The position numbers and the translations under genes are program-made. From CAZNHL01 sp964572965 (GTDB lineage Bacteria; Bacteroidota; Bacteroidia; Cytophagales; UBA9547), in assembly GCA_964572965.1 (NCBI GenBank), contig CAZNHL010000021.1, forward strand, positions 1 through 53,614: a stretch of 53,614 bases of DNA, in the 5' to 3' direction. Each line of letters starts with the position of its first letter. Position 1 is the stretch's first letter. This document shows, in pieces, positions 1 to 7,407 of this stretch. The notes beneath the pieces are model-generated. The model worked only from the letters and a program-made list of their open reading frames with translations. It was not told where the DNA came from and made no database searches.

Positions 1-59
1 CTGGATAGAGCAACTGCCTTCTAAGCAGTAGGTCTCTGGTTCGAATCCAGACGGGATCA
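1..59 (+). tRNA. tRNA-Arg (anticodon TCT), 5' end cut by window edge
   Basis: The anticodon arm is ACTGC (13-17) paired with GCAGT (25-29) around the loop CTTCTAA, which places TCT at 20-22 and reads AGA. The T arm has the usual TTCGAAT loop. The 3' acceptor strand CGGGATC plus discriminator A ends near 59. CCA is not encoded. The acceptor 5' strand and part of the D arm lie outside the window. Confidence 0.93.
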
Positions 60-102
60 CGAAAACTACTTATAAGTCCTTAATTTTCAAGGAAAGTAAC
101 GC

Positions 103-136
103 AAAACCCTCTCCATTTACTTGTAGAGGGTTTTTT
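103..136 (+). terminator. Intrinsic terminator of the tRNA-Arg transcript
   Basis: AAAACCCTCT (103-112) pairs with AGAGGGTTTT (125-134) across a 12-base loop and runs into TTTTTT. It lies 44 bases after the tRNA 3' end, as expected for a monocistronic tRNA. Confidence 0.8.
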
Positions 137-166
137 CATTTTACTCATTGAGTATCTACATTTTGC

Positions 167-198
167 GGATCAAGTTTAAAAGGGATCAAGTTTAAAAG
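167..198. repeat. Exact 16-bp tandem duplication at the left IS end
   Basis: GGATCAAGTTTAAAAG occurs at 167-182 and again, without spacer, at 183-198. The second copy is the start of the left inverted repeat of the adjacent insertion sequence. The element may therefore end at 167 or at 183. Confidence 0.85.
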
Positions 199-215
199 TT
201 GTGGGTTTGCTATTT

Positions 216-1208
216 TTAGGCGAAGAGTTTTGTTAACCTGAACAGAAAAAAGTTTACATTTCTTACTCCCCTAAATTGTGCTCTGAAAGCTTTGATTTTA
301 GCGTTAAAAGATTCCGCCGCTGCATTTGTACTTCTGTTGTCAAAATAGTTAAGGATCCTTTCATAGTGGTTTTCGATGGTTTTGGCAAGTGTATTGAATG
401 ACTTAAAACCAGCTTGCTCCACTTCCTCATACCATCTGGCCAGACGTGTTAATGCGTATCTTTTATCTTGAGTATTATTGTAAACAGTACTTAATTTCTG
501 TGTAAGGGCATAGGCCTTCTCAATGTCAGGGTACAAGGTAAAGAGTATTTGTGCCCTATCTTCCTGTTCTTTGTTCCACTTGTGACTTGCCTTATAAAGC
601 AAATACCTGCTACGTGCCAGCAACTGTTTAAGTGTATCACCATTTTCCAAGAATTGGACTTGAAATGGTTTCTTGTCTTTCCTGGCTTTTTCTATCGCTT
701 CGTTTTCTGCTTCCAAAGCATGCCAGCGGTGTTTAATCCATATTTCTTGTAAAGCTTCATTTGCCAGCTGTTGTATATGAAAACGATCAATGACATGTTT
801 GGCGTGTGGAAAACACCTTTTTACAATCAGTCCCATATTACCGGCCAGATCAAGTGTGACTTCTTTTACTTTACAGCGTAATCTTTCACTAATTTGTTTT
901 AGCTGTGGTATAATAACTTCAGAGTTGGTCCCTCTCACTATGGCAACAATAGACCCTTTCTTCCCTTTTGCTTCCTTATTGGTCACAATGGTGTAAAGTT
1001 CGCCCAACGATAGGGAAGTTTCATCTATGGATAAATATGGGCCTATGTTTTCAGGAAAAACCAATCCTGTATCAACCGAATAAACCTTTTTCCATTGTTT
1101 GAAATCACTTAGTGAATTTCTATAGCTGCGTTGGAGTTTCCTCCCGCCGACTCCATAAAAATTGGCAATAGTCTGGAGGCTATGTGCTTGTGTATCGGCT
1201 GAATGCTT
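216..1208 (-). CDS. IS transposase catalytic part (orfB), expressed by frameshift
   Basis: DDE transposase core of the ISL3/ISAon1 kind. Visible are the first acidic site in SIDETSL, a second in VTLDLAGNM followed by HVIDRFHI, and the conserved glutamate in NAAAESFNAKIKAFR near the C terminus. The frame is open up to 1208, where a TAA (1209-1211) closes it, and it contains no ATG; the first possible start is a TTG at 1062-1064. The frame is +1 relative to orfA and overlaps orfA's tail (1180-1208). Translation therefore probably needs a programmed frameshift near the TTTTTTAAAA run (1207-1216). The core appears intact. The alternative, an independent TTG start, would lose about 48 residues. 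Confidence 0.8.
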   Translation of the reverse strand, partial: KHSADTQAHSLQTIANFYGVGGRKLQRSYRNSLSDFKQWKKVYSVDTGLVFPENIGPYLSIDETSLSLGELYTIVTNKEAKGKKGSIVAIVRGTNSEVIIPQLKQISERLRCKVKEVTLDLAGNMGLIVKRCFPHAKHVIDRFHIQQLANEALQEIWIKHRWHALEAENEAIEKARKDKKPFQVQFLENGDTLKQLLARSRYLLYKASHKWNKEQEDRAQILFTLYPDIEKAYALTQKLSTVYNNTQDKRYALTRLARWYEEVEQAGFKSFNTLAKTIENHYERILNYFDNRSTNAAAESFNAKIKAFRAQFRGVRNVNFFLFRLTKLFA

Positions 1209-1545
1209 TTAAAAAAGCCACAAAATCTTTGGTAATGCGTGTGCCTTTGGCAACTAAATCCCAATCCCTGAAAACCACATGACCGGTATCTTCATTCATC
1301 CATCTGCAGCGGGTGATATGAAGATAGACCTGCAAACCGCGGATAGGAAAATCCTGAACAGTGATTGCTGCAAAAAAACCTTTTGATGTTAACTTGTTCG
1401 AGGAAAACTCTTCGGGAGTCTTGTTGAGCTCCTTGAGATAAAGATGGATGCTATCTGGAGATTTAATAACATTGATCAACTCGAAATATTCTTCGATCGA
1501 ATCTGGAAGGATCAAGTCGATCAGGCTTTTATAACTATCGTTCAT
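1180..1545 (-). CDS. IS transposase N-terminal region (orfA)
   Basis: A 121-residue protein matching the N-terminal half found with ISAon1-type transposases in Bacteroidota, including YLHITRCRWMNEDTGHVVFRDWDLVAKGTRIT. It probably provides DNA binding and becomes the front of the full transposase after frameshifting into orfB. It begins 63 bases inside the right inverted repeat and ends in overlap with orfB. The family assignment is by recognition of the ORF pair and its place inside the inverted ends. No internal damage is visible. Confidence 0.75.
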   Translation of the reverse strand: MNDSYKSLIDLILPDSIEEYFELINVIKSPDSIHLYLKELNKTPEEFSSNKLTSKGFFAAITVQDFPIRGLQVYLHITRCRWMNEDTGHVVFRDWDLVAKGTRITKDFVAFLKAFSRYTST

Positions 1546-1607
1546 GTGAAAAATTACTCACAAAAATCAACATTTATAACATACTCCACAACTTTGGGCT
1601 TTGATCC

Positions 1608-1859
1608 CTACCTCCTCCCCAGCTTCATCATCATATTCCCGATCTGTTCATTAAAGCGGGTAATATTATATTCCGAACGCAACTCCTTCAGGCAATTAGC
1701 ACAAAGGCAGTCGTCGTAGCGGTATTTTATATACATACGTTGCTCATCACTCAGCATTACCTCCTGGCACTGACACAGATTAATGGACCCGACTTTACAC
1801 TCAAAACCATTGCCACAACGCTCACATTTCACTTTCTCATGCTTACAATCGGTCTTCAT
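1608..1859 (-). CDS. Cysteine-rich CWC family protein
   Basis: A small 83-residue protein whose N-terminal half is a cysteine cluster: CKHEKVKCERCGNGFECKVG, then LCQCQ, with a further CLCANC. This fits the CWC zinc-binding family (C-x2-C-G-x-x-F-x-C ... C-x-C), common in Bacteroidota and of unknown role. It lies 5 bases after the PAS gene and is probably co-transcribed with it. The stop codon TAG is formed from host bases TA plus the first base of the IS end at 1608, so the native C terminus may have differed by a few residues before the insertion. Confidence 0.75.
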   Translation of the reverse strand: MKTDCKHEKVKCERCGNGFECKVGSINLCQCQEVMLSDEQRMYIKYRYDDCLCANCLKELRSEYNITRFNEQIGNMMMKLGRR

Positions 1860-1864
1860 ATTTC

Positions 1865-2374
1865 TTATACTTCCTTTTCAATGGCTAAAAAATGAACCAG
1901 CTTTTTACTCGTATTATAAATCGGCAAAATTTCAACACTACACAAATAAGTCTCTCCGTTTTTACGGTAATTTATAATTTCAGCTTTTACAGGCAATCTA
2001 TGGAACAATGCCTCACGAATCAGCTCTTTGTCTTCAACAGCTGTATCTTTACCCTGTAAAAAATCAGGTTTACGCCCAATTGCCTCTTTTACAGTATATC
2101 CTGTCATCTTTTCAAAATAATGACTCGCAAAAGTAAATACTTTATCAGGAGTCGTCACAACAATCACATTCCCCTTTATAAGTTCTGCATTGAGATCACG
2201 TTGTAAATCCCACCGATACTGTAAAGATAATTTATCAAGCATCCTCATGTCCTTTTTAATTTCGAAAGAAACTTCAGAAAAAACAGGTAAGAATCCCCAC
2301 ACATCTGACAAAGGAATACTTTTTCTCCCCTTAGCCATATTGGCCACCATTTTAATATATTCTTTATTAAACAT
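1865..2374 (-). CDS. PAS domain protein, LOV-like without the flavin cysteine
   Basis: 169 residues. The first 65 are helical and of unknown fold. A PAS domain fills about residues 65-169, from IVVTTPDKVFTFASHYFEKM to HFLAIEKEV. The segment TGYTVKEAIGRKPDFLQG and the later INYRKNGETYLCSVEILPIY follow the LOV pattern (GRNCRFLQ, NYRKDGTPFW), but the photoactive cysteine position is proline (GRKPDFLQ), so light-driven adduct formation is not expected. There is no kinase, HTH or GGDEF domain, so it probably works as a single-domain adaptor or ligand sensor. It sits in tandem with the CWC gene, downstream of metE. Confidence 0.75.
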   Translation of the reverse strand: MFNKEYIKMVANMAKGRKSIPLSDVWGFLPVFSEVSFEIKKDMRMLDKLSLQYRWDLQRDLNAELIKGNVIVVTTPDKVFTFASHYFEKMTGYTVKEAIGRKPDFLQGKDTAVEDKELIREALFHRLPVKAEIINYRKNGETYLCSVEILPIYNTSKKLVHFLAIEKEV

Positions 2375-2484
2375 CTTAACACATTTAATTTATATTCTGC
2401 AGGGCAATCTGAATTCTTCCCCAAATAAAAAATACAGTTCCAAAAAAATGAATATATCCGGATTACCCTACAGAACAATTTCAA

Positions 2485-4821
2485 TTAAACAACCTCCGAT
2501 TTAATCAGAAACTCCCTCACAGTACTTGCCGCTTCCACCATGTTCCTGATGGCAGCTTCCGTTTCAGGCCATTTACGCGTCTTAAGACCACAATCAGGGT
2601 TTACCCAAATATTACGCGCAGGCAAGTGATTGATTGCCTTATTGAGCAGATCAACCATTTCCTGCGTAGTCGGTACACGTGGGCTATGGATATCATACAC
2701 ACCCGGACCAATTTCATTCGGATATTTAAAATCAGCAAAAGCGTCCAGCAATTCCATCTGAGAACGGGAAGTTTCAATCGTAATCACATCAGCATCCATG
2801 GCAGCAATATCTTCAATGATATCATTGAATTCAGAGTAACACATGTGCGTATGGATTTGCGTACGGTCGTCTACACTGCTCGACGACACACGGAAAGCAC
2901 GTACCGCCCAATGCAGATAATCAGACCAGTTTTCCTGTCTCAATGGCAAACCTTCACGAATGGCAGGTTCATCAATCTGGATAATTCTGATTCCTTCATT
3001 TTCAAGATCACTCACTTCATCTCTGATAGCCAGTGCCAATTGGTAACAAGTATCACGGCGAGGCTGATCGTCACGAACAAATGACCATTGCAGAATAGTC
3101 ACCGGACCTGTCAGCATACCTTTCATAAACTTATCGGTCAGCGACTGAGCAAAAGTTGTCCACTGGACCGTCATTGGCTTCTTACGCACAATGTCTCCAT
3201 AAATCACCGGAGGTTTCACACAACGAGAACCATAGCTTTGTACCCAGCCGTTTTCAGTAAACACATAGCCTTCAAGCAACTCTCCGAAGTACTCAACCAT
3301 GTCATTACGCTCATACTCACCATGAACCAACACATCGAGGCCAACTTCTTCCTGCCAGCGTACTACCCTTTCAGTTTCTTCTTTAATTAAAGCTTCATAC
3401 TGATCAAGTGACAATTCGCCGCTCTTAAATTTAGCTCTTACAGAACGTATTTCAGGAGTTTGCGGAAACGAACCGATCGTCGTAGTTGGCAAGAAAGGCA
3501 AACGCAAAGTCTGCCCCTGCACAAACTGACGGATCTTGAAAGGACTCTTGCGCTGTGCATCTTTATCAGTAATCTGTGCCACACGCGCTGTTACCTCCTG
3601 TTTGTGGATCAAAGGAGAAGTACGGCGGCTTTCATTAGCATCCACATTCTTCTTCAGTACTCCCGAACCGTCAGTATAAGTATCAGGATTGCTTAACTTG
3701 TACAAATCGCCCACTTCATCAAGCTTCTGCTTAGCAAAAGCCAGCCAATTCTTGATTTCAGGTGTTAAAACCTTTTCATTGGTTTCAAGGTCGAGGTCGT
3801 TAGGTACGTGCAGCAGAGAACATGAAGGCGCAATCATCACCCTGTCATTACCTAATACCTCTACCGCTCTGTTAATAAAAGTCAGAGATTTCTGGTAATC
3901 ATTCTTCCAGATATTCCTACCGTCGACCACCCCAAGTGACAGCTTTGTTTTCTTGTCCACAAAAGAAGTATTGAGAATATCTCTCAACTGAGAAGGGCAA
4001 CGTGTTAAATCAACATGTAAGGCATCAACCGGAAGATTTACCGCCAATGCAATATTAGAACCGGTACATTCAAAATAAGTAGCGACCAAAAACTTCAACT
4101 GGGGAAATCTCTTTCTCAGCGTTTTGTAAGTAGCTTCATAAGCTTCCTGTTCTTTTTCTGTCAGATCCATTACAAGGAATGGCTCATCAAATTGCACCCA
4201 TTCTGCGCCATGGTCAACTAATTGCTGCAAGATAGCTTCGTATACCGGTAACAACTTTTTCAGTAGATCTATACGGTGGAAACCGGCTTCTTTCTCTTTC
4301 CCTAACAGCAAGTAAGAAACAGGCCCCAGCAACACTGGCTTCGGCACAAAGCCAAGCGTTTCTTTCGCTTCATAGAACTCTTTAAAAATTTTATTGGAGA
4401 AAAGTCTGAATTCCTGGTTTTTTCTGAATTCAGGAACAATATAATGGTAGTTTGTATCGAACCACTTGGTCATTTCCATGGCTGTAATATCCAACCCATC
4501 TTTCTGATAACCACGTGCCATAGCAAAATACAGGTCCAGCTCACTATCAGACACATTTTGCGTTACTACAGGTGCATACCTTTCAGGAATAGCCCCGACG
4601 GTCAGCGTCATATCCAACACCTGATCGTAAAACGAAAAGTCGTTGGACGGAATAAGATTCAGACCGGCTTTCTTCTGTGTAAGCCAGTTTTCCTGACGAA
4701 TGTTTTTAGCTACTGTCAAAAGATTTTGTAGGGAGTTTGTGCCGGACCAGTACTGCTCAGAGGCTTTCTTGAGTTCGCGGCGACTACCGATTCGAGGGTA
4801 GCCCAGATTGTGTGCAATCAT
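2485..4821 (-). CDS. metE: Cobalamin-independent methionine synthase MetE
   Basis: Transfers the methyl group of 5-methyltetrahydropteroyl-triglutamate to homocysteine in the last step of methionine synthesis, in the cytosol. From ATG 4821 the product has 778 residues starting MIAHNLGYPRIGSRRELKKA, the normal family start. A longer frame to 4911 exists, but its 30 extra residues are not family-like. The C-terminal zinc site is visible: THMCYSEF (His and Cys), ITIETSRS (Glu) and WVNPDCGLKTR (Cys). The 5' leader contains a cobalamin riboswitch (about 4998-5137), so expression should fall when B12 is present and MetH can take over. No frameshift or missing residue is seen. Confidence 0.97.
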   Translation of the reverse strand: MIAHNLGYPRIGSRRELKKASEQYWSGTNSLQNLLTVAKNIRQENWLTQKKAGLNLIPSNDFSFYDQVLDMTLTVGAIPERYAPVVTQNVSDSELDLYFAMARGYQKDGLDITAMEMTKWFDTNYHYIVPEFRKNQEFRLFSNKIFKEFYEAKETLGFVPKPVLLGPVSYLLLGKEKEAGFHRIDLLKKLLPVYEAILQQLVDHGAEWVQFDEPFLVMDLTEKEQEAYEATYKTLRKRFPQLKFLVATYFECTGSNIALAVNLPVDALHVDLTRCPSQLRDILNTSFVDKKTKLSLGVVDGRNIWKNDYQKSLTFINRAVEVLGNDRVMIAPSCSLLHVPNDLDLETNEKVLTPEIKNWLAFAKQKLDEVGDLYKLSNPDTYTDGSGVLKKNVDANESRRTSPLIHKQEVTARVAQITDKDAQRKSPFKIRQFVQGQTLRLPFLPTTTIGSFPQTPEIRSVRAKFKSGELSLDQYEALIKEETERVVRWQEEVGLDVLVHGEYERNDMVEYFGELLEGYVFTENGWVQSYGSRCVKPPVIYGDIVRKKPMTVQWTTFAQSLTDKFMKGMLTGPVTILQWSFVRDDQPRRDTCYQLALAIRDEVSDLENEGIRIIQIDEPAIREGLPLRQENWSDYLHWAVRAFRVSSSSVDDRTQIHTHMCYSEFNDIIEDIAAMDADVITIETSRSQMELLDAFADFKYPNEIGPGVYDIHSPRVPTTQEMVDLLNKAINHLPARNIWVNPDCGLKTRKWPETEAAIRNMVEAASTVREFLIKSEVV

Positions 4822-4997
4822 CTTGTTTTCGTGTTTAAAATGTTTGAAATGCACGTTCGGCATTATCTGCAACGGCACACATATGAAAACACGAAAGAAA
4901 AGACAAAACACACCTATCCTATTGTGAGTGATAGGGAAAGAAGTGGAAAGTCAAATCTGACGAGAGCCCAGTAGCGTGTAGGCGCAGTCTTAAAGTA

Positions 4998-5137
4998 AAA
5001 GGCAAGTCTCCTGGCTTGTGTCAGCGTTTGCCGTCCTTCTCATCCACCTCCCGGCGAACAATGGACATTAATGGCAAAGCCCTTCTAACGGACACTTACA
5101 GTAGCAACGTCTGCTCGTGATTCTCACACGATTCCTT
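4998..5137 (-). promoter_or_regulatory. Cobalamin (B12) riboswitch upstream of metE
   Basis: On the minus strand the B12 box AGCCAGGAGACTTGCC spans 5016-5001. Upstream of it come GGAATCGTGTGAGAATC (5135-5119), ACTGTAAGTGTCCG and GGCTTTGCCATT, in the normal order for a cobalamin aptamer. It ends about 177 bases before the metE start. The known logic is B12 binding represses metE. I cannot tell whether the expression platform acts on transcription or translation; no strong terminator follows. Confidence 0.93.
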
Positions 5138-5264
5138 TTTAATCTCATCCCGCCGATTAGCGGGACAAAAACCAATTACTTGTTTGACGAAATAAACAAA
5201 GAACGAGACATAAAGTACGTGATTCACTTTGAAAAATACAAATTGGAGAGTGTTTGGGTGCTGT

Positions 5265-5310
5265 GGTGTTTATGTGTTTAGGTACTTTAACACCTTAACA
5301 CATAAACACC
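5265..5310. repeat. Long palindrome with 19-bp arms
   Basis: GGTGTTTATGTGTTTAGGT (5265-5283) and its reverse complement (5292-5310) differ at one position and flank an 8-base loop; TTTTTGTTTT follows. It lies between two divergent promoters rather than after a gene, so a plain terminator role is not obvious. The words resemble the ACACTCTTACACACAAACAC stretch before the CPBP gene at 27.2 kb. Confidence 0.85.
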
Positions 5311-5397
5311 TTTTTGTTTTGCCAGTCCCCCGCCACCTTCACTCCTGCTGATACTTTCCCTGTTGGGGGCTGGTCGTTGGTTTGTTGGAAGGAAGGT

Positions 5398-5430
5398 TTG
5401 AAGGCTAAACTTGGCAAGTTTAGCCTTCAA
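5398..5430. repeat. Perfect palindrome with 15-bp arms
   Basis: TTGAAGGCTAAACTT (5398-5412), loop GGC, then its exact reverse complement (5416-5430). It lies 158 bases upstream of the XRE gene. No T tract follows. It could be an operator or the scar of a mobile palindrome. Confidence 0.85.
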
Positions 5431-5587
5431 CTAAAAAGATCCCCTAACTTGGCATTCTGTTAAAGACCATAACAACCATTGTTTACCATAAAACAAGCAC
5501 TGGATTTTACCACAGTATAGCACTATAATTGTATTTTACAAATGATAGTTGTTTCGTACATTTACATGTATTATTTAATTTAGGGCT

Positions 5588-5962
5588 ATGGCAGAAACCT
5601 TACATATCGGGAGAAAAATAAGCCGCATGCGTGAACTGCTCGGTATGAAACAGGAAACCCTGGCTGCCGAGCTTGGCATTAGCCAGCAGCCATTGTCCCA
5701 AATAGAACAAATCGAGAATTTAGAAGAGGAAGCATTAGAGAGAATTGCTAAGAAACTGGGCGTATCCAGCGAAGCGATTAAGAGTTATAATGATGAAGCG
5801 GTAGTTAATTATTTCAATTCTTATGATAATAGTTCAAATGGTTATCATTATAACTGTAATTTCAACCCTTTAGATAAACTACTGGAAGTAGTTGAAAAGA
5901 ACGAAAAGCTCTACGAGAGTTTACTTCAATCCGAAAAGAATGAGTTGTTGAAACAGAGATAA
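5588..5962 (+). CDS. XRE-family helix-turn-helix regulator
   Basis: 124 residues. An HTH_3 domain occupies about residues 8-62 (IGRKISRMRELLGMKQETLA, LGISQQPLSQIEQ), followed by an asparagine-rich linker (NYFNSYDNSSNGYHYNCNFN) and a short C-terminal coiled coil (LDKLLEVVEKNEKLYESLLQ). This layout is frequent among stand-alone Bacteroidota regulators, where the coil probably dimerises. ATG at 5588 is the natural start. It precedes the three unknown AT-rich genes and is separated from them by an inverted repeat (5999-6031), so it may control them. Its target is unknown. Confidence 0.85.
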   Translation: MAETLHIGRKISRMRELLGMKQETLAAELGISQQPLSQIEQIENLEEEALERIAKKLGVSSEAIKSYNDEAVVNYFNSYDNSSNGYHYNCNFNPLDKLLEVVEKNEKLYESLLQSEKNELLKQR

Positions 5963-5998
5963 ATTCTTTTAATTATATACTTTTTTTTTACCCTAAAC

Positions 5999-6031
5999 AA
6001 ACTTAAACCTTGCTTTTTCTCGTTTAAGTTT
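5999..6031. promoter_or_regulatory. Inverted repeat between XRE gene and the unknown cassette
   Basis: AAACTTAAAC (5999-6008) and GTTTAAGTTT (6022-6031) form a perfect 10-bp inverted repeat with a 13-base loop, 19 bases before the next ATG. It shares the words AAACTT/AAGTTT with the palindrome at 5398-5430, so both could be sites for the XRE protein. A weak terminator is the alternative, since T-rich sequence lies inside the loop. Confidence 0.45.
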
Positions 6032-6050
6032 ATATAAAACAAGAAACACG

Positions 6051-6794
6051 ATGATCGATATAAAGCTACGATACCATTTAACTGTTGCAATTCAAGGAGA
6101 TGACATTCTTCCTACTCAGGAAAATTTCAGTAAATTATTTCAAGCATTTAAAGATCAGGAAATAATACCAACTTCTTTTCAAGAACTATTACCCAATAAT
6201 ACTATTAGAAAAGGGATTAGACTAGCATCAATAAATAGTGAATGGGAAATAATATTTAGAAAGGATAAAATTGATTTTCAAAAAAGAGGTACAACAATAA
6301 AAGGCGGAAATATTGGTTCTTTCGAAAGTTATTGTGAAGACTTAAAAGGCCATATTGATAAAATTTTCACTATTTTCAATAAAAAAGCAAGTAGAATTGG
6401 TATAGTTTCAAGCGCTTTTCTCAACGAGATGACTTCTGCCCAATTTGACTCTATTTATAAAAAACTAAATAACAATCCATTTGAATTTTATCAAAAACAC
6501 CAACCTACAGAATGGATTAATCGCTATAAGTCATCAACTGACATTGAATTATTATCAGCAGCAGAACCTATTAATTGCATTTCGACAATTGCAAGATCAC
6601 TAGGCAATTATTTTGAAAATTCAACAAGGACAACTTCGTTATTAGACAGAGTTTTATTTGAATTGGAAATTAATACTGATGCGCTAAACCTTGAATATAG
6701 ATTTGATTTAGAAAGACTGAAACTATTTTGTGATGAATCTGCAAAATTGCACTCCAGCTTAGAGAACGATATTATTTCGAAATTAACAGTATAA
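6051..6794 (+). CDS. Unknown cassette protein 1 (TIGR04255-like feel)
   Basis: 247 residues with no signal peptide or membrane segment. I do not recognise a named domain. The pattern of the first half, hydrophobic strands such as KLRYHLTVAIQGDD and SEWEIIFRKDKIDFQKRGTT and then a helix with EDLKGHIDKIFTIF, loosely recalls the sporadic TIGR04255 family, but this is weak. It is markedly AT-rich compared with the housekeeping genes nearby, suggesting transfer. It starts 19 bases after an inverted repeat and ends 2 bases before the next gene, so the three genes form one operon. Confidence 0.7.
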   Translation: MIDIKLRYHLTVAIQGDDILPTQENFSKLFQAFKDQEIIPTSFQELLPNNTIRKGIRLASINSEWEIIFRKDKIDFQKRGTTIKGGNIGSFESYCEDLKGHIDKIFTIFNKKASRIGIVSSAFLNEMTSAQFDSIYKKLNNNPFEFYQKHQPTEWINRYKSSTDIELLSAAEPINCISTIARSLGNYFENSTRTTSLLDRVLFELEINTDALNLEYRFDLERLKLFCDESAKLHSSLENDIISKLTV

Positions 6795-6796
6795 TT

Positions 6797-7396
6797 ATGA
6801 GCTCTTCCGAAGATTTAATTACTGATATTAATAATATTATATCAAATCAAACCGATATTTTTTATGACTCTAATTTAATAGAGTATAATGATTTTTTACC
6901 AACTAAAGATCCCGTTCCATCAATTGAGAATATTTATAATTTAAAAAGAATAGAAAACTTAGAGACCAATTATTCTTTTGAATTTTTAAGATTATTGCAG
7001 TTAGTAGATTTTGAATATGGGCATTTAAATGAAGTTGATTACTTTTTAAGAGATCAGTTTAATATAAATGTATTAGCAACTAGAGCATGGATTGAAAAAA
7101 TCTATGTTAATAATTTCTATAACACTAGTGTCATAATTGGATTATTAAGAGCTATTTCTAGAGTAGACTCTAATAAAATAGGAGATACAGGAATACTAAT
7201 TGCATCAACACTACTTTTAAAGAATGATATAAATATAAGAGAAGCGGCGCTTAACGCCATTGAAAGTTGGGGAACAGAGGCTGGTCTTAAAATACTAAAA
7301 GGTATAGATGCCGGCATAATTGAAACATTTCCCAATTGGCTAAAAAACTATTACCACTTAGTTATAAATGATCTTGAAGAACAATGTCAATCTTAA
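6797..7396 (+). CDS. Unknown cassette protein 2 (HEAT-like helices)
   Basis: 199 residues, acidic at the N terminus. The C-terminal half contains helical pairs such as DTGILIASTLLLKNDINIRE and AALNAIESWGTEAGLKIL, with the look of HEAT or ARM repeats. Such repeats usually mediate protein contacts; no catalytic motif is visible. It is AT-rich like its neighbours, starts 2 bases after the previous stop, and abuts or overlaps the following gene. I cannot assign a function. Confidence 0.7.
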   Translation: MSSSEDLITDINNIISNQTDIFYDSNLIEYNDFLPTKDPVPSIENIYNLKRIENLETNYSFEFLRLLQLVDFEYGHLNEVDYFLRDQFNINVLATRAWIEKIYVNNFYNTSVIIGLLRAISRVDSNKIGDTGILIASTLLLKNDINIREAALNAIESWGTEAGLKILKGIDAGIIETFPNWLKNYYHLVINDLEEQCQS

Positions 7397-7407
7397 TAAG
7401 AAAAGTA

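Larger units (their letters stand above)
183..1608 (-). mobile_element. ISAon1-type (ISL3-like DDE) insertion sequence
   Basis: A two-ORF element of about 1.43 kb. The left end GGGATCAAGTTTAAAAGTTG (182 onward) matches the reverse complement of the right end, GGGATCAAAGCCCAAAGTTG (reading down from 1608). Both continue TGG, giving an imperfect inverted repeat of about 22 bp. orfA and orfB fill the interior on the minus strand. No target-site duplication is obvious, and the left end is tandemly duplicated. The right end abuts the last codon of the neighbouring CWC gene. The family name is my recognition of the ORF pair, not a database hit. Confidence 0.75.

Noticed and set aside
2626..3084. 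152-residue antisense open frame inside metE
   Set aside because: metE is a full conserved gene on the other strand; the frame has no domain and no start context.
4822..4911. 30-residue N-terminal extension of MetE
   Set aside because: The extra residues are not seen in the family; the conserved start MIAHNLGYPRIG begins at the ATG at 4821.
5265..5310. Intrinsic terminator
   Set aside because: It has a T-rich tail, but no rightward gene ends before it; it lies between divergent genes.
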